Positions 1-8,866 of a DNA stretch of 64,000 bases are shown piece by piece. The notes beneath the pieces were generated by a model that was not told the origin of the DNA, searched no databases, and was given only the letters and a program-made list of their open reading frames with translations. Each line of letters starts with the position of its first letter. The stretch's first letter is position 1. The translations under genes and the position numbers were made by a program. Source of the DNA: Rhodopseudomonas boonkerdii (GTDB taxonomy: Bacteria > Pseudomonadota > Alphaproteobacteria > Rhizobiales > Xanthobacteraceae); NCBI RefSeq assembly GCF_021184025.1, contig NZ_CP036537.1, forward strand, positions 2,728,001 to 2,792,000, written 5' to 3'.

Positions 1-892
1 CCATCTGCGCGCCGAGGAGATGACGGCCGAAGCGACCGAACCGGCCTTCGTCATAGCTCTGGTCGAACGAGGCGCGCTGCTGGAACATGTCGCGGATGAA
101 ATCGAACTGCAGCAGGATCACGAGCGCCAGCGCGACGGCCGCGACGGCCGCGATGGCCATGATGACGATGCGCGAGCGCTGGCGGTTGGTCTGGCTGGTC
201 AGCATCATCAACAACAGCATGAAGGCTGCGGTGAGGGCGAGCATGCCCCAGGCGGCGCGCGAGAAAGCGAGCAGCAGCGCCAGCGTGATGATGCCGAGCA
301 GCACGATCGAGCGCAGCGTGCGGCCGAGCCCGTCGCTGACGACGCTTTGCAAGCAGAGCAGCGCCGGCAATACGAGGAACGCGCCGAACACGTTGGGGTC
401 CTTGAAGGTGCCCGCGGCGCGGCCATAAAGCGTGAATAGTTCGCCGGGTGTCAGGCGCAGATAGCCGGCGATGCCGGCCAACGAGGCGATCACCGCTCCG
501 GCGATCAGGCCGGAACGCAGATAGTGCAGCCGCGCCGCAGTGTCTTCCGAGACCACGAGGGCGATGAAGAGCGCCGTGACCGCCATGTACCAGGACGTCA
601 GGATCCAGTAGACGACCGGCTGCTGGTCCAGCAACGATACGGCACAGATCGTATAGCCGAGATTGACCGCGAACAGCAGCAGCGCCAGCGGCATGAACGC
701 CATACGCATGCGCAGGCCGCTGGCCGTGAACACCACGACCGACGTCAGTGCGAAGATTTCATAAGGGCTCGGCTCGATGAAGACGATGGCGCCGCCCATG
801 CCCATCAACCACAGCAGCCCATGCTGCAGCGTGGCGACAGCGGGAGCCGTCGGCGCCGCATAGGCGTGATCGCTGGAGGCGTGCAGGGTCAT
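1..892 (-). CDS. O-antigen ligase/Wzy-type polysaccharide polymerase (C-terminus cut by window edge)
   Basis: Reading leftward from ATG at 892, 297 codons stay open to the window edge, so the C-terminal part is missing. The product is almost entirely hydrophobic, with about seven predicted membrane segments. The motif GTFKDPNVFGAFL (about residues 161-173) and AFSRAAWG (about 209-216) are typical of the O-antigen ligase/Wzy_C superfamily, which joins or polymerises lipid-linked oligosaccharides on the periplasmic face of the inner membrane. Its neighbours (initiating transferase, glycosyltransferase, Wzz-like protein) fit a role in exopolysaccharide polymerisation. Ligase and polymerase cannot be told apart from this fragment. 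Confidence 0.85.
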   Translation of the reverse strand, partial: MTLHASSDHAYAAPTAPAVATLQHGLLWLMGMGGAIVFIEPSPYEIFALTSVVVFTASGLRMRMAFMPLALLLFAVNLGYTICAVSLLDQQPVVYWILTSWYMAVTALFIALVVSEDTAARLHYLRSGLIAGAVIASLAGIAGYLRLTPGELFTLYGRAAGTFKDPNVFGAFLVLPALLCLQSVVSDGLGRTLRSIVLLGIITLALLLAFSRAAWGMLALTAAFMLLLMMLTSQTNRQRSRIVIMAIAAVAAVALALVILLQFDFIRDMFQQRASFDQSYDEGRFGRFGRHLLGAQM

Positions 893-940
893 GCGGCGAT
901 GTTAGCGGGGGCGGGTTGACGAGAGGTGTAAGAGAACGTT

Positions 941-1061
941 GTCCCGGACGCGGTGCGGCGCGGAATGCCGCTCCGCTGAGTCGGGACCGTTACGGGCTCT
1001 GGCGTCTGGAACGGCCCCGGATCTGCGAAGCGATACTGCGTATCGCATCGCGTCCGGGGCA
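941..1061. repeat. Palindromic intergenic repeat, family A copy 1
   Basis: Starts with GTCCCGGACGCG and ends with the inverted CGCGTCCGGGGC. It fills most of the gap between the polymerase gene and the glycosyl-phosphotransferase gene. Related copies lie at 20259-20362 and 28563-28667. The ends are conserved and inverted while the interior diverges. Confidence 0.7.
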
Positions 1062-1070
1062 GGCGCGCCG

Positions 1071-2609
1071 TCAATATGCGTTTTCGTTCTTCGTCAACAG
1101 CGAGATCGGGGTGCGGAACAGAATATAGGCGTCGAACAGAACCGACCAGTTCTCGATGTAATAGAGGTCGAACTCGACGCGCTTCTGGATCTTCTCCTCG
1201 CTGTCGACTTCGCCGCGCCAACCATTGATCTGAGCCCAACCGGTGATCCCGGGTTTGACGCGGTGGCGGGCGAAATAGCCGTCTACGGCTTCATCGAGCA
1301 GCTGGCTCTGCAGCCTCTGCTGGACCGCGTGCGGGCGTGGGCCGACCAGCGAGAGATTGCCCTTGAGCACCACATTGAACAACTGCGGCAACTCGTCGAT
1401 GCTCGATTTCCTGATAAAGCGGCCGACGCGGGTGACACGCTTGTCGCCTTTGGTCACCACGGTCTTGGCCAGCGGGTCGGCCTGATCGTGATAGAGCGAT
1501 CGAAACTTGAAGACGTCGATACGCTCGTTGTTGAAGCCGAAACGCTTCTGCCGGAACAGCACCGGGCCGGGACTGTCGAGCTTGATGGCGAGTGCGATCA
1601 GCGCCATGAGGGGCAGAGCGCAAAGCAGCGCGATGCCGCCGACCACACGGTCGAACAGCCACTTCATGACCAGATCCCAGTCGGTGATCGGTGCCTCGAA
1701 GACGTCGAGGGTCGGCACCTTGCCAAGATAGGAGTATGAGCGGGGACGGAAACGCAGCTTGTTGGTGTGCGCGGACAGGCGGATATCCACCGGCAACACC
1801 CACAGCTTCTTCAGCATTTCGAGAATGCGCATTTCTGCGGAAATCGGCAGCGCGAAAAGCACGAGATCGACGCGGGTGCGGCGCGCGAATTCGATGATGT
1901 CGTCGATCTTGCCGAGCTTCGGTGCTCCGGCGATGATGTCCATCGAGCGCTTGTCGCTGCGGTCGTCGAACACGCCGAGGATCTGGATGTCGGAATCCTC
2001 CTGCGACTGCAACTCCCGGATCAACTGCTCGCCATTGACGTCGGCGCCCACGATGACGGTGCGGCGGGCGAGGCGGCCCTGGTGCGCCCAGCGGATGATC
2101 AATATGCGCAGCACGGTGCGCTGTGCGACGAGGGCGGCGAGGCCGACGAGGAAGAACGACGCCAGCCAGACGCGGGATACCGCGCTGCCGAACTTTGCGA
2201 AAAACGATACGCCGATGAACAGCAGAAAGACGAACGCCCAGGCGGAGACCATTCGGGTCAACTGCCTCACGCGACCGCGGAACATCTGCAGATTGTAGAT
2301 ATCGGCGGCCTGGAAGCAGGCGACCGCAACGGCCGACATCGCGACGATGCCTGCTGGATATTCCCAGGTGAAACTGGAAGTGGGGGCGACATAGGCGAGA
2401 TAAAGCGCCGTCCCGACAAGGCTGAGCAGGATGAAATCGATGGCACGGACGGCGCCGCTGATGACCACCGGCGAATAGGCCGAGCGGACTTTCTGCTCGA
2501 CGACAGCAAGCGCTTCGGGCGTCAACCTGCGGCGGCGTTCGAACTGGCGGGACGGAGATGCGTCCGTCGCAGCAGCATCGATCATTGAGCGAGCGTTGAT
2601 CGGATCCAA
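1071..2609 (-). CDS. Exopolysaccharide biosynthesis polyprenyl glycosylphosphotransferase (WcaJ/ExoY family)
   Basis: About 512 residues. An N-terminal half with several membrane segments and a CoA-binding-like region (RRTVIVGADVNGEQL) precedes a C-terminal bacterial sugar transferase domain. That domain carries FDRVVGGIALLCALPLM, SPGPVLFRQKRFGFN, KFRSLYHD, SSIDELPQLFNV and LVGPRPHA. Family members move a sugar-1-phosphate from a nucleotide sugar to undecaprenyl phosphate, the first step of repeat-unit assembly at the cytoplasmic membrane. The start is uncertain: TTG at 2609 has AGGAAG 5 bases upstream and gives MDPINARSMID; ATG at 2657 and ATG at 2585 are in frame but lack a clear ribosome site. 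Co-directional with the polymerase gene. Confidence 0.9.
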   Translation of the reverse strand: MDPINARSMIDAAATDASPSRQFERRRRLTPEALAVVEQKVRSAYSPVVISGAVRAIDFILLSLVGTALYLAYVAPTSSFTWEYPAGIVAMSAVAVACFQAADIYNLQMFRGRVRQLTRMVSAWAFVFLLFIGVSFFAKFGSAVSRVWLASFFLVGLAALVAQRTVLRILIIRWAHQGRLARRTVIVGADVNGEQLIRELQSQEDSDIQILGVFDDRSDKRSMDIIAGAPKLGKIDDIIEFARRTRVDLVLFALPISAEMRILEMLKKLWVLPVDIRLSAHTNKLRFRPRSYSYLGKVPTLDVFEAPITDWDLVMKWLFDRVVGGIALLCALPLMALIALAIKLDSPGPVLFRQKRFGFNNERIDVFKFRSLYHDQADPLAKTVVTKGDKRVTRVGRFIRKSSIDELPQLFNVVLKGNLSLVGPRPHAVQQRLQSQLLDEAVDGYFARHRVKPGITGWAQINGWRGEVDSEEKIQKRVEFDLYYIENWSVLFDAYILFRTPISLLTKNENAY

Positions 2610-2716
2610 AGCGAACTTCCTACTTATTGTATGGCATGCTCCAGGGAGGGGGAGCATACGTCTTTTCCGCCGAATTAGCGGACAAATCGGAAGAATTCGT
2701 TACAGGTTAACGGGGG

Positions 2717-3847
2717 TTAGTGATTTGCAAACGCTTCGCGGTAACCGGCGATGACGCCTTCCACCATGGCGCCCTGCGAAAAGTGCTGCTGGATGCGCTC
2801 ACGCAGGATCATGGCGCGCGTGCGTGTGCCATTGAGGTCGTCGAGCGCAATTTTGATCGCGTCGGCCATGGCGGCGGCATTGCTCGGTGGAAACAGCGCC
2901 TCCCTGTGCGGACCGAAAATTTCCGGAATGCCGCCGACATCGGCAGCGATCATCGGCACGCCGGCCGCACCGGCTTCGATCACGACATAGGGCATGCTGT
3001 CGCCGCGCGACGGGACCACCAGAAGCCGCCCTTTGGAGAAGCCGAAACGCGGCTTCACATGGCCGATGAAGCGGACCGCACTGCCGAGGCCGAGCCGCTC
3101 GATCTGGGCTTTGAGGGCGTTGGTCTCTTCGCCGTCGCCGCCAAGGGTGAGGGTGACGGCGCGACCGTCGGCGCGCAGGCGCGCGACAGCGTCGACGAGC
3201 AGATCGGCGCCCTTGATGCGGCGGAACTCACCGACATAGCAGATATCGGTGGCGTCCTCGGCAAGCTCGACCGGATCGAATTCACCGGATGTGACACCGT
3301 TGAATACGCATTTCACGAGGCCCGACGGCGTACCGATCATGCGCTGATACGTATCGCGGGCGAAGGTGCTTTCGAACAGAAACAGTTCGGTGCGATTCAT
3401 CAGGCCGCGCTCGAGCCGGCTGTAGAAGGCGCCTTTTGCCGTGTTTTGTGGATAGTGCAGCGAGCCGCCATGCGGCGTGTAGATGCGGATGGTGTCCTTG
3501 GCGTGCCCCTTCAAACGCACGAAGGCGCCTGCCTTGGCGCCGTGGCCGTGCAGCACGTCGGGCTTCAACCGGCGCGCGAGGCTCCTGAAGCTGAACCAGA
3601 CGGAGAGATCGGTTGGATCGGGCTCGCGTTTGATCGGCAGGCGGTGGACGCCGAGCTTCAGGCGCGGTGCGATGTCGGCCAGCGCTACGTCGGCCCGCTC
3701 CCCGCCGGTGAGGCTGTCGGCGAGGATGCCGACCTCATGGCCGCGGTCGGCCTGACCGTTGGCGACGTCGATGATGTGGCGAAAGATACCACCGACAGGC
3801 GCGCGCACGGCGTGAAGGATGCGAAGCGGCTTGTCCGTGGCAGTCAT
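2717..3847 (-). CDS. Glycosyltransferase, GT4-type (GT-B fold)
   Basis: 376 residues. The N-terminal Rossmann half contains the glycine-rich VRAPVGGIFRHIIDVA (about 14-29) and LHGHGAKAG. The C-terminal half carries the group 1 transferase pattern ICYVGEFRRIKGADLLVDAV, LGGDGEE and VVPSRGDSMPYVVIEAGAAGVPMIA, the last including the E-x(7)-E-like nucleotide-sugar-binding region. Such enzymes add sugars to lipid-linked intermediates at the cytoplasmic face. It lies 107 bases upstream of the WcaJ-like gene in the same direction and is divergent from the Wzz-like gene, so it probably extends the same repeat unit. The sugar donor cannot be deduced. Confidence 0.9.
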   Translation of the reverse strand: MTATDKPLRILHAVRAPVGGIFRHIIDVANGQADRGHEVGILADSLTGGERADVALADIAPRLKLGVHRLPIKREPDPTDLSVWFSFRSLARRLKPDVLHGHGAKAGAFVRLKGHAKDTIRIYTPHGGSLHYPQNTAKGAFYSRLERGLMNRTELFLFESTFARDTYQRMIGTPSGLVKCVFNGVTSGEFDPVELAEDATDICYVGEFRRIKGADLLVDAVARLRADGRAVTLTLGGDGEETNALKAQIERLGLGSAVRFIGHVKPRFGFSKGRLLVVPSRGDSMPYVVIEAGAAGVPMIAADVGGIPEIFGPHREALFPPSNAAAMADAIKIALDDLNGTRTRAMILRERIQQHFSQGAMVEGVIAGYREAFANH

Positions 3848-3992
3848 ACGTAAAACCAGCTTTCGCGGGGGAGCGCCGCCCGCCTGGATTCAAAATCGCT
3901 GAAGAAATTGAGTTCAATAAGCGTCATCGCGGTTAACAAAGCGTGAGGCTGTCGTTTGCCCCGCCTCTGGCTCCAAGGGGGCGTCAACCTGC

Positions 3993-4030
3993 GCGATTAA
4001 CCGGCCGGCAACCTTAATCGCATTTAATCG
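3993..4030. promoter_or_regulatory. TTAA-rich dyad in the divergent exopolysaccharide promoter
   Basis: GCGATTAA (3993-4000) and TTAATCGC (4014-4021) form a perfect 8-base inverted repeat, followed by another TTAATCG at 4024. A further GGTTAAC lies at 3931. All fall in the 225-base gap between two divergent exopolysaccharide genes, where an operator would be expected. TTAA half-sites are reminiscent of CtrA sites, but the spacing here (TTAA-N6-TTAA) differs from the usual N7. Confidence 0.35.
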
Positions 4031-4072
4031 GCGCCATTGAGTAGGCGCCATGGCGTTCTGTAGGGGTTTGCG

Positions 4073-6454
4073 ATGCGTTGGCCGTTTGGGCGTGCAGGTA
4101 AGGATGTTGCGTCGGTTGATCGGGCCGCCAAGGCGACCGGCGCAGAGAAGCCCGCCTCTGTGTTGAAGTCTGCATTCACTCCCAGAATGAAGGAAGCTGT
4201 CGTCACCGAGCGCGCGCCGCCGCCTGCGTCGCCGCAGCTTGACGATCTCGATCTCGGTGCGCTTGGCCGGGCGCTGCTGCGCAAGCGGATGTGGGTCATC
4301 GTGCCGACGCTGATCGCCGCCATCGGCTCCGCGGTTCTCGTCAATCTGATCACGCCGCGTTACAAGTCCGAAGCGCGCATTCTGATCGATGGCCGCGAAA
4401 ATATCTTTCTGCGCCCCAATGGCGAGCGCAGCGAGGAACGCAGCACGCTTGATGCGGAAGCTGTCGCCAGCCAGGTGCAGCTGGTGCTGTCGCGCGATCT
4501 CGCGCGTGAGGTGATCAGAAAGAACAAGCTGGCCGAGCGCCCGGAGTTCGATCCGGTGCTGAAGGGCGCGCAGCCATGGAAATCGCTGCTGGCGCTGATC
4601 GGCGCGGCGCGCGATCCGTTCTCGATGACGCCGGAAGAGCGTGTGCTGGATTCCTATTATGAACGGCTGACGGCCTTCGCGGTCGACAGGTCGCGTGTCA
4701 TCGTTGTGGAATTCCAGTCGATCGATCCCGACCTTGCCGCCAAGGTCGCCGACTCCATCGCCGATGGCTATCTCGTCATGCAGCAGGCGGCACGCCAGCA
4801 GCAGGCAAAGGCGGCCGGGCAGTGGCTTTCGGGCGAGATCGACGACCTCCGCAAGAAGGTCAATGATGCGGAATCGCGCGCCGAGGATTTCCGCTCGAAA
4901 TCGAGCCTGTTCATCGGTACCAACAACACTTCGCTGTCGAACCAGCAGCTTGGCGAGATCAACAGCCAGCTTAACAACGCACGCGCCTTGAAGTCGGACG
5001 CCGAATCCAAGGCGCGGCTGATCAAGGAAATGCTGCAGGGTGGCAAACCGATCGAATTTTCCGAAGTGCTGAATTCCGACCTGATCCGCCGTCTTTCCGA
5101 GCAGCGCGTGACGCTGCGGGCGCAGCTGGCCGAACAATCCTCGACTTTGCTCGATGCGCACCCGCGCATCAAGGAACTGCGCGCGCAGCTCGGCGATCTC
5201 GACAAGCAACTGCGCGATGAGGCGGCAAAATTGTCGCGGTCTTTCGAGAACGACGCGCGCGTCGCCGCCGGCCGCGTGGACGGTCTCTCCAACAGCCTCG
5301 AACAATTGAAGCGCCAGGCGTCGAGCAGCAACGGTCAGGACGTGCAGCTGCGCGCACTGGAGCGCGAGGCCAAGGCGCAGCGCGACCTGCTGGAATCCTA
5401 CCTCGCAAAATACCGCGAAGCGACGACGCGCGAAAACATCGATGGTGCGCCCACCGACGGCCGTATCATCTCGCGTGCGATCGTTTCCAACACGCCGGCC
5501 TATCCGAAGAAGCTGCCGGTCGTGCTGATCGCCACGCTGGCGACGCTGCTCCTCACGGCAGGTAGCATCGTCACCGGCGAATTGCTGCGGATGACTGCGC
5601 CGCAGGGACCGGGGGCCGGTGCCGTGCGGGTAATGCAGGCTTCGCGCCGCGTCGAACCTGAGATGCAAATGCAGGCGGAGCCGGTTACGCCCTATGTGCC
5701 GGAATCGCCGGCCGTGGCCGCGTCGGGGCCTGCGCCGGTCTTCGCGCCCGCATCCGTTGCTGCAGCTCCAATCGCCGCGCCAGAGACGGAGGCTGCTCCA
5801 GCTCCGGCGCCGCTGCGCGACAGCCATCCCGAGCTCGCTGCCGGAGTGACCGAGATCGAGCAACTGGCCCGCGATATCCGTTCTGCCGGCCCCGCCGCGC
5901 GGAAGATCACCATTCTCGGCACTGGCCACAATGACAGCATTTCGCTGACCGCGCTGACACTGGCGCGCATTCTGGCGCGCGATGCCAAGGTCGTTCTGGT
6001 AGACCTGTCCGCCTCGTCGCCGACATTGAAAGCGGTTTCGAGCGATCCTTCCGCGCCCGGCCTTGCAGATCTCATGCTCGGCGAGGCCTCGTTCGGTCAT
6101 GTCATCACCAAGGACCGTATGTCCGCGCTGCATATGGTGATGGCAGGCCGCGCCAGCGCCGACCGCTCATTGCTGCGGTCACCGCGCCTGGTCATGGCGC
6201 TGGATGCGCTGCTGCGTGTCTACGATCATGTGCTGCTCGATGCCGGCACCGCGGCCGACCTGCCGGCCGGCCTGCTGACCGCGCAAGCCCGCGCGATCGT
6301 GGTGCCGGAATCCACCATGGGCATGGAAGCCCGCGCGCGCATGGCGGAGGAGCTTCGGGCCGTGGGCTTCGGCGATGTCCGCATGCTGCGCTCGGTGGCG
6401 GAAGCACCGGGTGGCGATGAGCCGAAAGGGCATGGCCCGCGGGTTGCCGCCTGA
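4073..6454 (+). CDS. Exopolysaccharide chain-length/export co-polymerase (Wzz/GumC) with degenerate BY-kinase domain
   Basis: 793 residues. A basic N-terminal region precedes a first membrane segment (about 85-105, MWVIVPTLIAAIGSAVLVNL), a periplasmic Wzz domain with long coiled coil (about 105-470) and a second membrane segment (about 480-500). A Pro/Ala-rich linker then leads to a C-terminal P-loop-like domain (about 600-780). Such polysaccharide co-polymerases set chain length and link polymerisation to export. The usual Walker A GxxxGKS is replaced by GTGHNDSIS (616-624), the Walker A' Asp is followed by Ser (LVDLSASS), and there is no C-terminal tyrosine cluster, so kinase activity looks lost. 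ATG at 4073 follows AGGGG. Divergent from the glycosyltransferase gene. Confidence 0.9.
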   Translation: MRWPFGRAGKDVASVDRAAKATGAEKPASVLKSAFTPRMKEAVVTERAPPPASPQLDDLDLGALGRALLRKRMWVIVPTLIAAIGSAVLVNLITPRYKSEARILIDGRENIFLRPNGERSEERSTLDAEAVASQVQLVLSRDLAREVIRKNKLAERPEFDPVLKGAQPWKSLLALIGAARDPFSMTPEERVLDSYYERLTAFAVDRSRVIVVEFQSIDPDLAAKVADSIADGYLVMQQAARQQQAKAAGQWLSGEIDDLRKKVNDAESRAEDFRSKSSLFIGTNNTSLSNQQLGEINSQLNNARALKSDAESKARLIKEMLQGGKPIEFSEVLNSDLIRRLSEQRVTLRAQLAEQSSTLLDAHPRIKELRAQLGDLDKQLRDEAAKLSRSFENDARVAAGRVDGLSNSLEQLKRQASSSNGQDVQLRALEREAKAQRDLLESYLAKYREATTRENIDGAPTDGRIISRAIVSNTPAYPKKLPVVLIATLATLLLTAGSIVTGELLRMTAPQGPGAGAVRVMQASRRVEPEMQMQAEPVTPYVPESPAVAASGPAPVFAPASVAAAPIAAPETEAAPAPAPLRDSHPELAAGVTEIEQLARDIRSAGPAARKITILGTGHNDSISLTALTLARILARDAKVVLVDLSASSPTLKAVSSDPSAPGLADLMLGEASFGHVITKDRMSALHMVMAGRASADRSLLRSPRLVMALDALLRVYDHVLLDAGTAADLPAGLLTAQARAIVVPESTMGMEARARMAEELRAVGFGDVRMLRSVAEAPGGDEPKGHGPRVAA

Positions 6455-6479
6455 AGGCTATCTCACTGTTTGCAAGGGA

Positions 6480-7664
6480 TCAGCGGTGAAACGCGCTGCG
6501 CAGTCTCTGCGCCATCTGCAGCAGCGCCGGTGACTGTTTGACCATCCGCTTGGCATGCGCCACCGACGACAGGCCAAGCGCACCCAGGCGCCCGCGCGTG
6601 GTCAGCGGGATGTAGCTGTCGAAGATGATCTCGTCGTCCTTGCAGAACATCCGCTTGTAGTCGCCTTCGCCGATGCCGAGATCCAGCGACCGGATGCCGC
6701 GCTCGGCATAATGGTCGACGATGCTGCGCATCAGGATCAGGCCCGGGCTGTATTTCGCATTCGCGGACATGGTGTAGGTGTTGAACATCATCGAGAAGCG
6801 ATGCTCGTCGGTGACGCCGGCATACATGGCGATCACTTCCTCGTCGCAGACGAGAGCATGGATATCGATAGCGTAGCCGCCGGCACGCGGCGTGGCGCAG
6901 GCCTCGCGTAGAAAGGCCTCGATGCCGGGTTCGGCGAATACGTCGGGCAGGCCTTGTTCGGCCATGCGCAGCGGCTTCACCGCAAAGAACATGTCGAGCA
7001 CGCGCGTGACCTCGGCAGGCGTCGTCGCATGCATGTAACCGTAACCGGGCAGGCCCTTGTATTTGGCCTCCTTGGTCTTCAGCCGCTTGCGCATCGAGTT
7101 CGATACGCGGTCGGTCGGCGCCGCATCGGGCGCCATGATCAGCACCGGGCATTCGTTGGCGGACGGCTGATGCGGCAGCAGCGCCAGCGGGTTGGCGATG
7201 CCGCGCCACGTCTGCGGCTGCTGGAGCAAGGCCAGGACATCGATTTTGTCCGAGCCGGCCTGAATTCCCTTGAGCAACACGTCGATATCGGTGCGGGTTG
7301 CGGTCTCCGCGAAATCCCGGCGCCATAGCGGCATGTTGAAGGTGACATGCTTGCCGCCGGGGAAGCTCGCGACACGCATGCCGTTTTCGCGGCCGATCAC
7401 GAGCGGGAGCAACAAAAGCGGCTGTTGCTCGGCGTCACGGGCGACCACGATGAAGGGCTGCGCGCCTTCCGCCTTGCCGGCGTGCTTCTGCCAGGCGACC
7501 AGAAAATCGAAGCGCTGATAGGGCGTCGCGAAATGCGAGGGGGTCTCGAACTGCCGCCAGATCGGTTCGGCGCTTGCGAAGTCGGAAAAAATATCGACCT
7601 GCGCGATGCGGGGCGCACCGGGGCGTGCCGCGATTGGTTTATCCATTGCCGCAGCCATGGTCAT
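6480..7664 (-). CDS. GNAT-fold acyltransferase, CelD/BcsL-like
   Basis: 394 residues from ATG at 7664, which follows AGGG; an upstream in-frame TTG at 7724 has no ribosome site. The pattern fits the CelD/FemAB-like acetyltransferase group: an N-terminal DIFSDFASAEPIWRQFE segment, a middle SNSMRKRLKTKEAKYK region, and a C-terminal GNAT half with ALVCDEEVIAMYAGVTD, SANAKYSPGLILMRSIVDH and IRSLDLGIGEGDYKRMFC. Relatives are found in cellulose and exopolysaccharide clusters and probably acylate sugars in the cytoplasm. It converges with the Wzz-like gene (25-base gap) and is divergent from the NodB-like gene. The acyl donor and substrate are unknown. Confidence 0.8.
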   Translation of the reverse strand: MTMAAAMDKPIAARPGAPRIAQVDIFSDFASAEPIWRQFETPSHFATPYQRFDFLVAWQKHAGKAEGAQPFIVVARDAEQQPLLLLPLVIGRENGMRVASFPGGKHVTFNMPLWRRDFAETATRTDIDVLLKGIQAGSDKIDVLALLQQPQTWRGIANPLALLPHQPSANECPVLIMAPDAAPTDRVSNSMRKRLKTKEAKYKGLPGYGYMHATTPAEVTRVLDMFFAVKPLRMAEQGLPDVFAEPGIEAFLREACATPRAGGYAIDIHALVCDEEVIAMYAGVTDEHRFSMMFNTYTMSANAKYSPGLILMRSIVDHYAERGIRSLDLGIGEGDYKRMFCKDDEIIFDSYIPLTTRGRLGALGLSSVAHAKRMVKQSPALLQMAQRLRSAFHR

Positions 7665-7770
7665 TGCGATGCCCTGTCGGGATTTTTCCGTTGGGAGCGA
7701 AGCTTTGCAAAGAAATCTCAACAAACGGTAAGGAATATGGCGGTGCGGGGATCGCCGCAGGGAGAGTGCG

Positions 7771-8778
7771 GTGTCGCTGGGGACGGATTGGACGGCGCTG
7801 AAGCTGGAAGTGGCCTATGCAAGTGGTGCGTGGCGCCTGCTGGAGCGGTCGCGTGGCGGCGCTGGTATCATCCTCAAATTCACTCGCGTACGGCCGGCAC
7901 GATCCGCTGCGTTTCAGCCTCTGCGGGCGCAGGAGATTACCCCGCAGTTCCTGCACCGGCTGATCATCAAGTTGAAGGGGTGGCCGTTCGACATCGTTTC
8001 CATGGATGAAGCCTGTCGCCGCGTACAGACGCCGCCGGCCGGTCGCCGTTTCGTCGCGCTGACTTTTGATGGGGGAACGCGCGATTTCATTGAATTCGCG
8101 TGGCCGCTGCTGTCCGGCCATCAGGTGCCGTTCACCGTCTATCTACCTGCGGCATTTCCCGACGGATTGGGGCGGATGTGGTGGTTGGCGCTGGAGCAGG
8201 TGGTTGGGCGGCATGATCGCATCAACGTGATCATTGACGATGTCAGGCGCTATTTCGAAACCGCGGATATCGCTGGCAAAGTTCATGCGCATCACTACCT
8301 CAATGGCTGGTTGCGTAGCCTGCCGCAGCGCGAACTCGATCATGCGATCGACGATCTCTGCCTGCGCTACGATGTAGATCTTGCCGCGCTGTCACGTGCT
8401 GTTGCGATGACGTGGGATGACGTGGCGATCTTCGCCGGCGATCCGCTGGCGACGATCGGCACCAGCACGCTGAATTATCCTGTCCTCGCGCATCTCGACG
8501 AAGCTGCGGCCACGCGCGAGATGGCGATGGGGCAAGCGGTGGCTGCAGCGGCTCTGCCCGAGCCGCCGCGGCACTTTGCATTTCCGTTCGGGGACGCGGC
8601 ATCGTTTTCGTTACGCGATGTCTCCGTCGCCAGAGAGCAGGGCTTTGTCAGCGCAGCGACGTCGGTGCCGGGTGTCGTTCGGGCGGGGGCGGAACTGCAC
8701 GCATTGCCGCGGCTGGCATGGGATGGCCGGCGGACCTCGCTGCGCGTGCTCAGGGCAATGATGAGCGGTTTGCTGTAG
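7771..8778 (+). CDS. Polysaccharide deacetylase-fold protein (NodB/CE4) lacking metal ligands
   Basis: 335 residues from GTG at 7771, which follows GGGAGA. The NodB-fold order is clear: FVALTFDGG (95-102), VPFTVYLPAAFPDG, then GTSTLNYPVLAHLD (230-243) and FAFPFGD. Active CE4 enzymes have TFDDG and an H-x(3)-H of the type GSHTxNH. Here the metal-binding Asp is Gly101, and the two His positions are Ser232 and Tyr236. The general-base Asp100 remains. It therefore looks like a non-catalytic member, perhaps a carbohydrate-binding or scaffold protein of the exopolysaccharide cluster. Its TAG stop is formed by the start of a family C repeat. Confidence 0.8.
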   Translation: MSLGTDWTALKLEVAYASGAWRLLERSRGGAGIILKFTRVRPARSAAFQPLRAQEITPQFLHRLIIKLKGWPFDIVSMDEACRRVQTPPAGRRFVALTFDGGTRDFIEFAWPLLSGHQVPFTVYLPAAFPDGLGRMWWLALEQVVGRHDRINVIIDDVRRYFETADIAGKVHAHHYLNGWLRSLPQRELDHAIDDLCLRYDVDLAALSRAVAMTWDDVAIFAGDPLATIGTSTLNYPVLAHLDEAAATREMAMGQAVAAAALPEPPRHFAFPFGDAASFSLRDVSVAREQGFVSAATSVPGVVRAGAELHALPRLAWDGRRTSLRVLRAMMSGLL

Positions 8779-8864
8779 GACGGATGAGGCGAAGCCGTAA
8801 TCTGCCGGGGAGTTTCCATTTTGAACCCGGCCGGCGGATTACGCTTCGCTCATCCGCCCTACGG
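8775..8864. repeat. Palindromic repeat, family C copy 1
   Basis: GTAGGACGGATGAGGC at the left is inverted at the right as CATCCGCCCTACGG. The TAG in the left end (8776-8778) is the stop codon of the NodB-like gene, and the right end stops 2 bases before the stop codon of the convergent DUF2842 gene. Probably a hairpin-forming element at the 3' ends of both transcripts. Confidence 0.8.
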
Positions 8865-8866
8865 CC

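Noticed and set aside
3914..6133. 739-codon open frame antisense to the Wzz-like gene
   Set aside because: Composition is Arg/His/Gln-rich with no domain; the plus-strand gene has clear Wzz structure.
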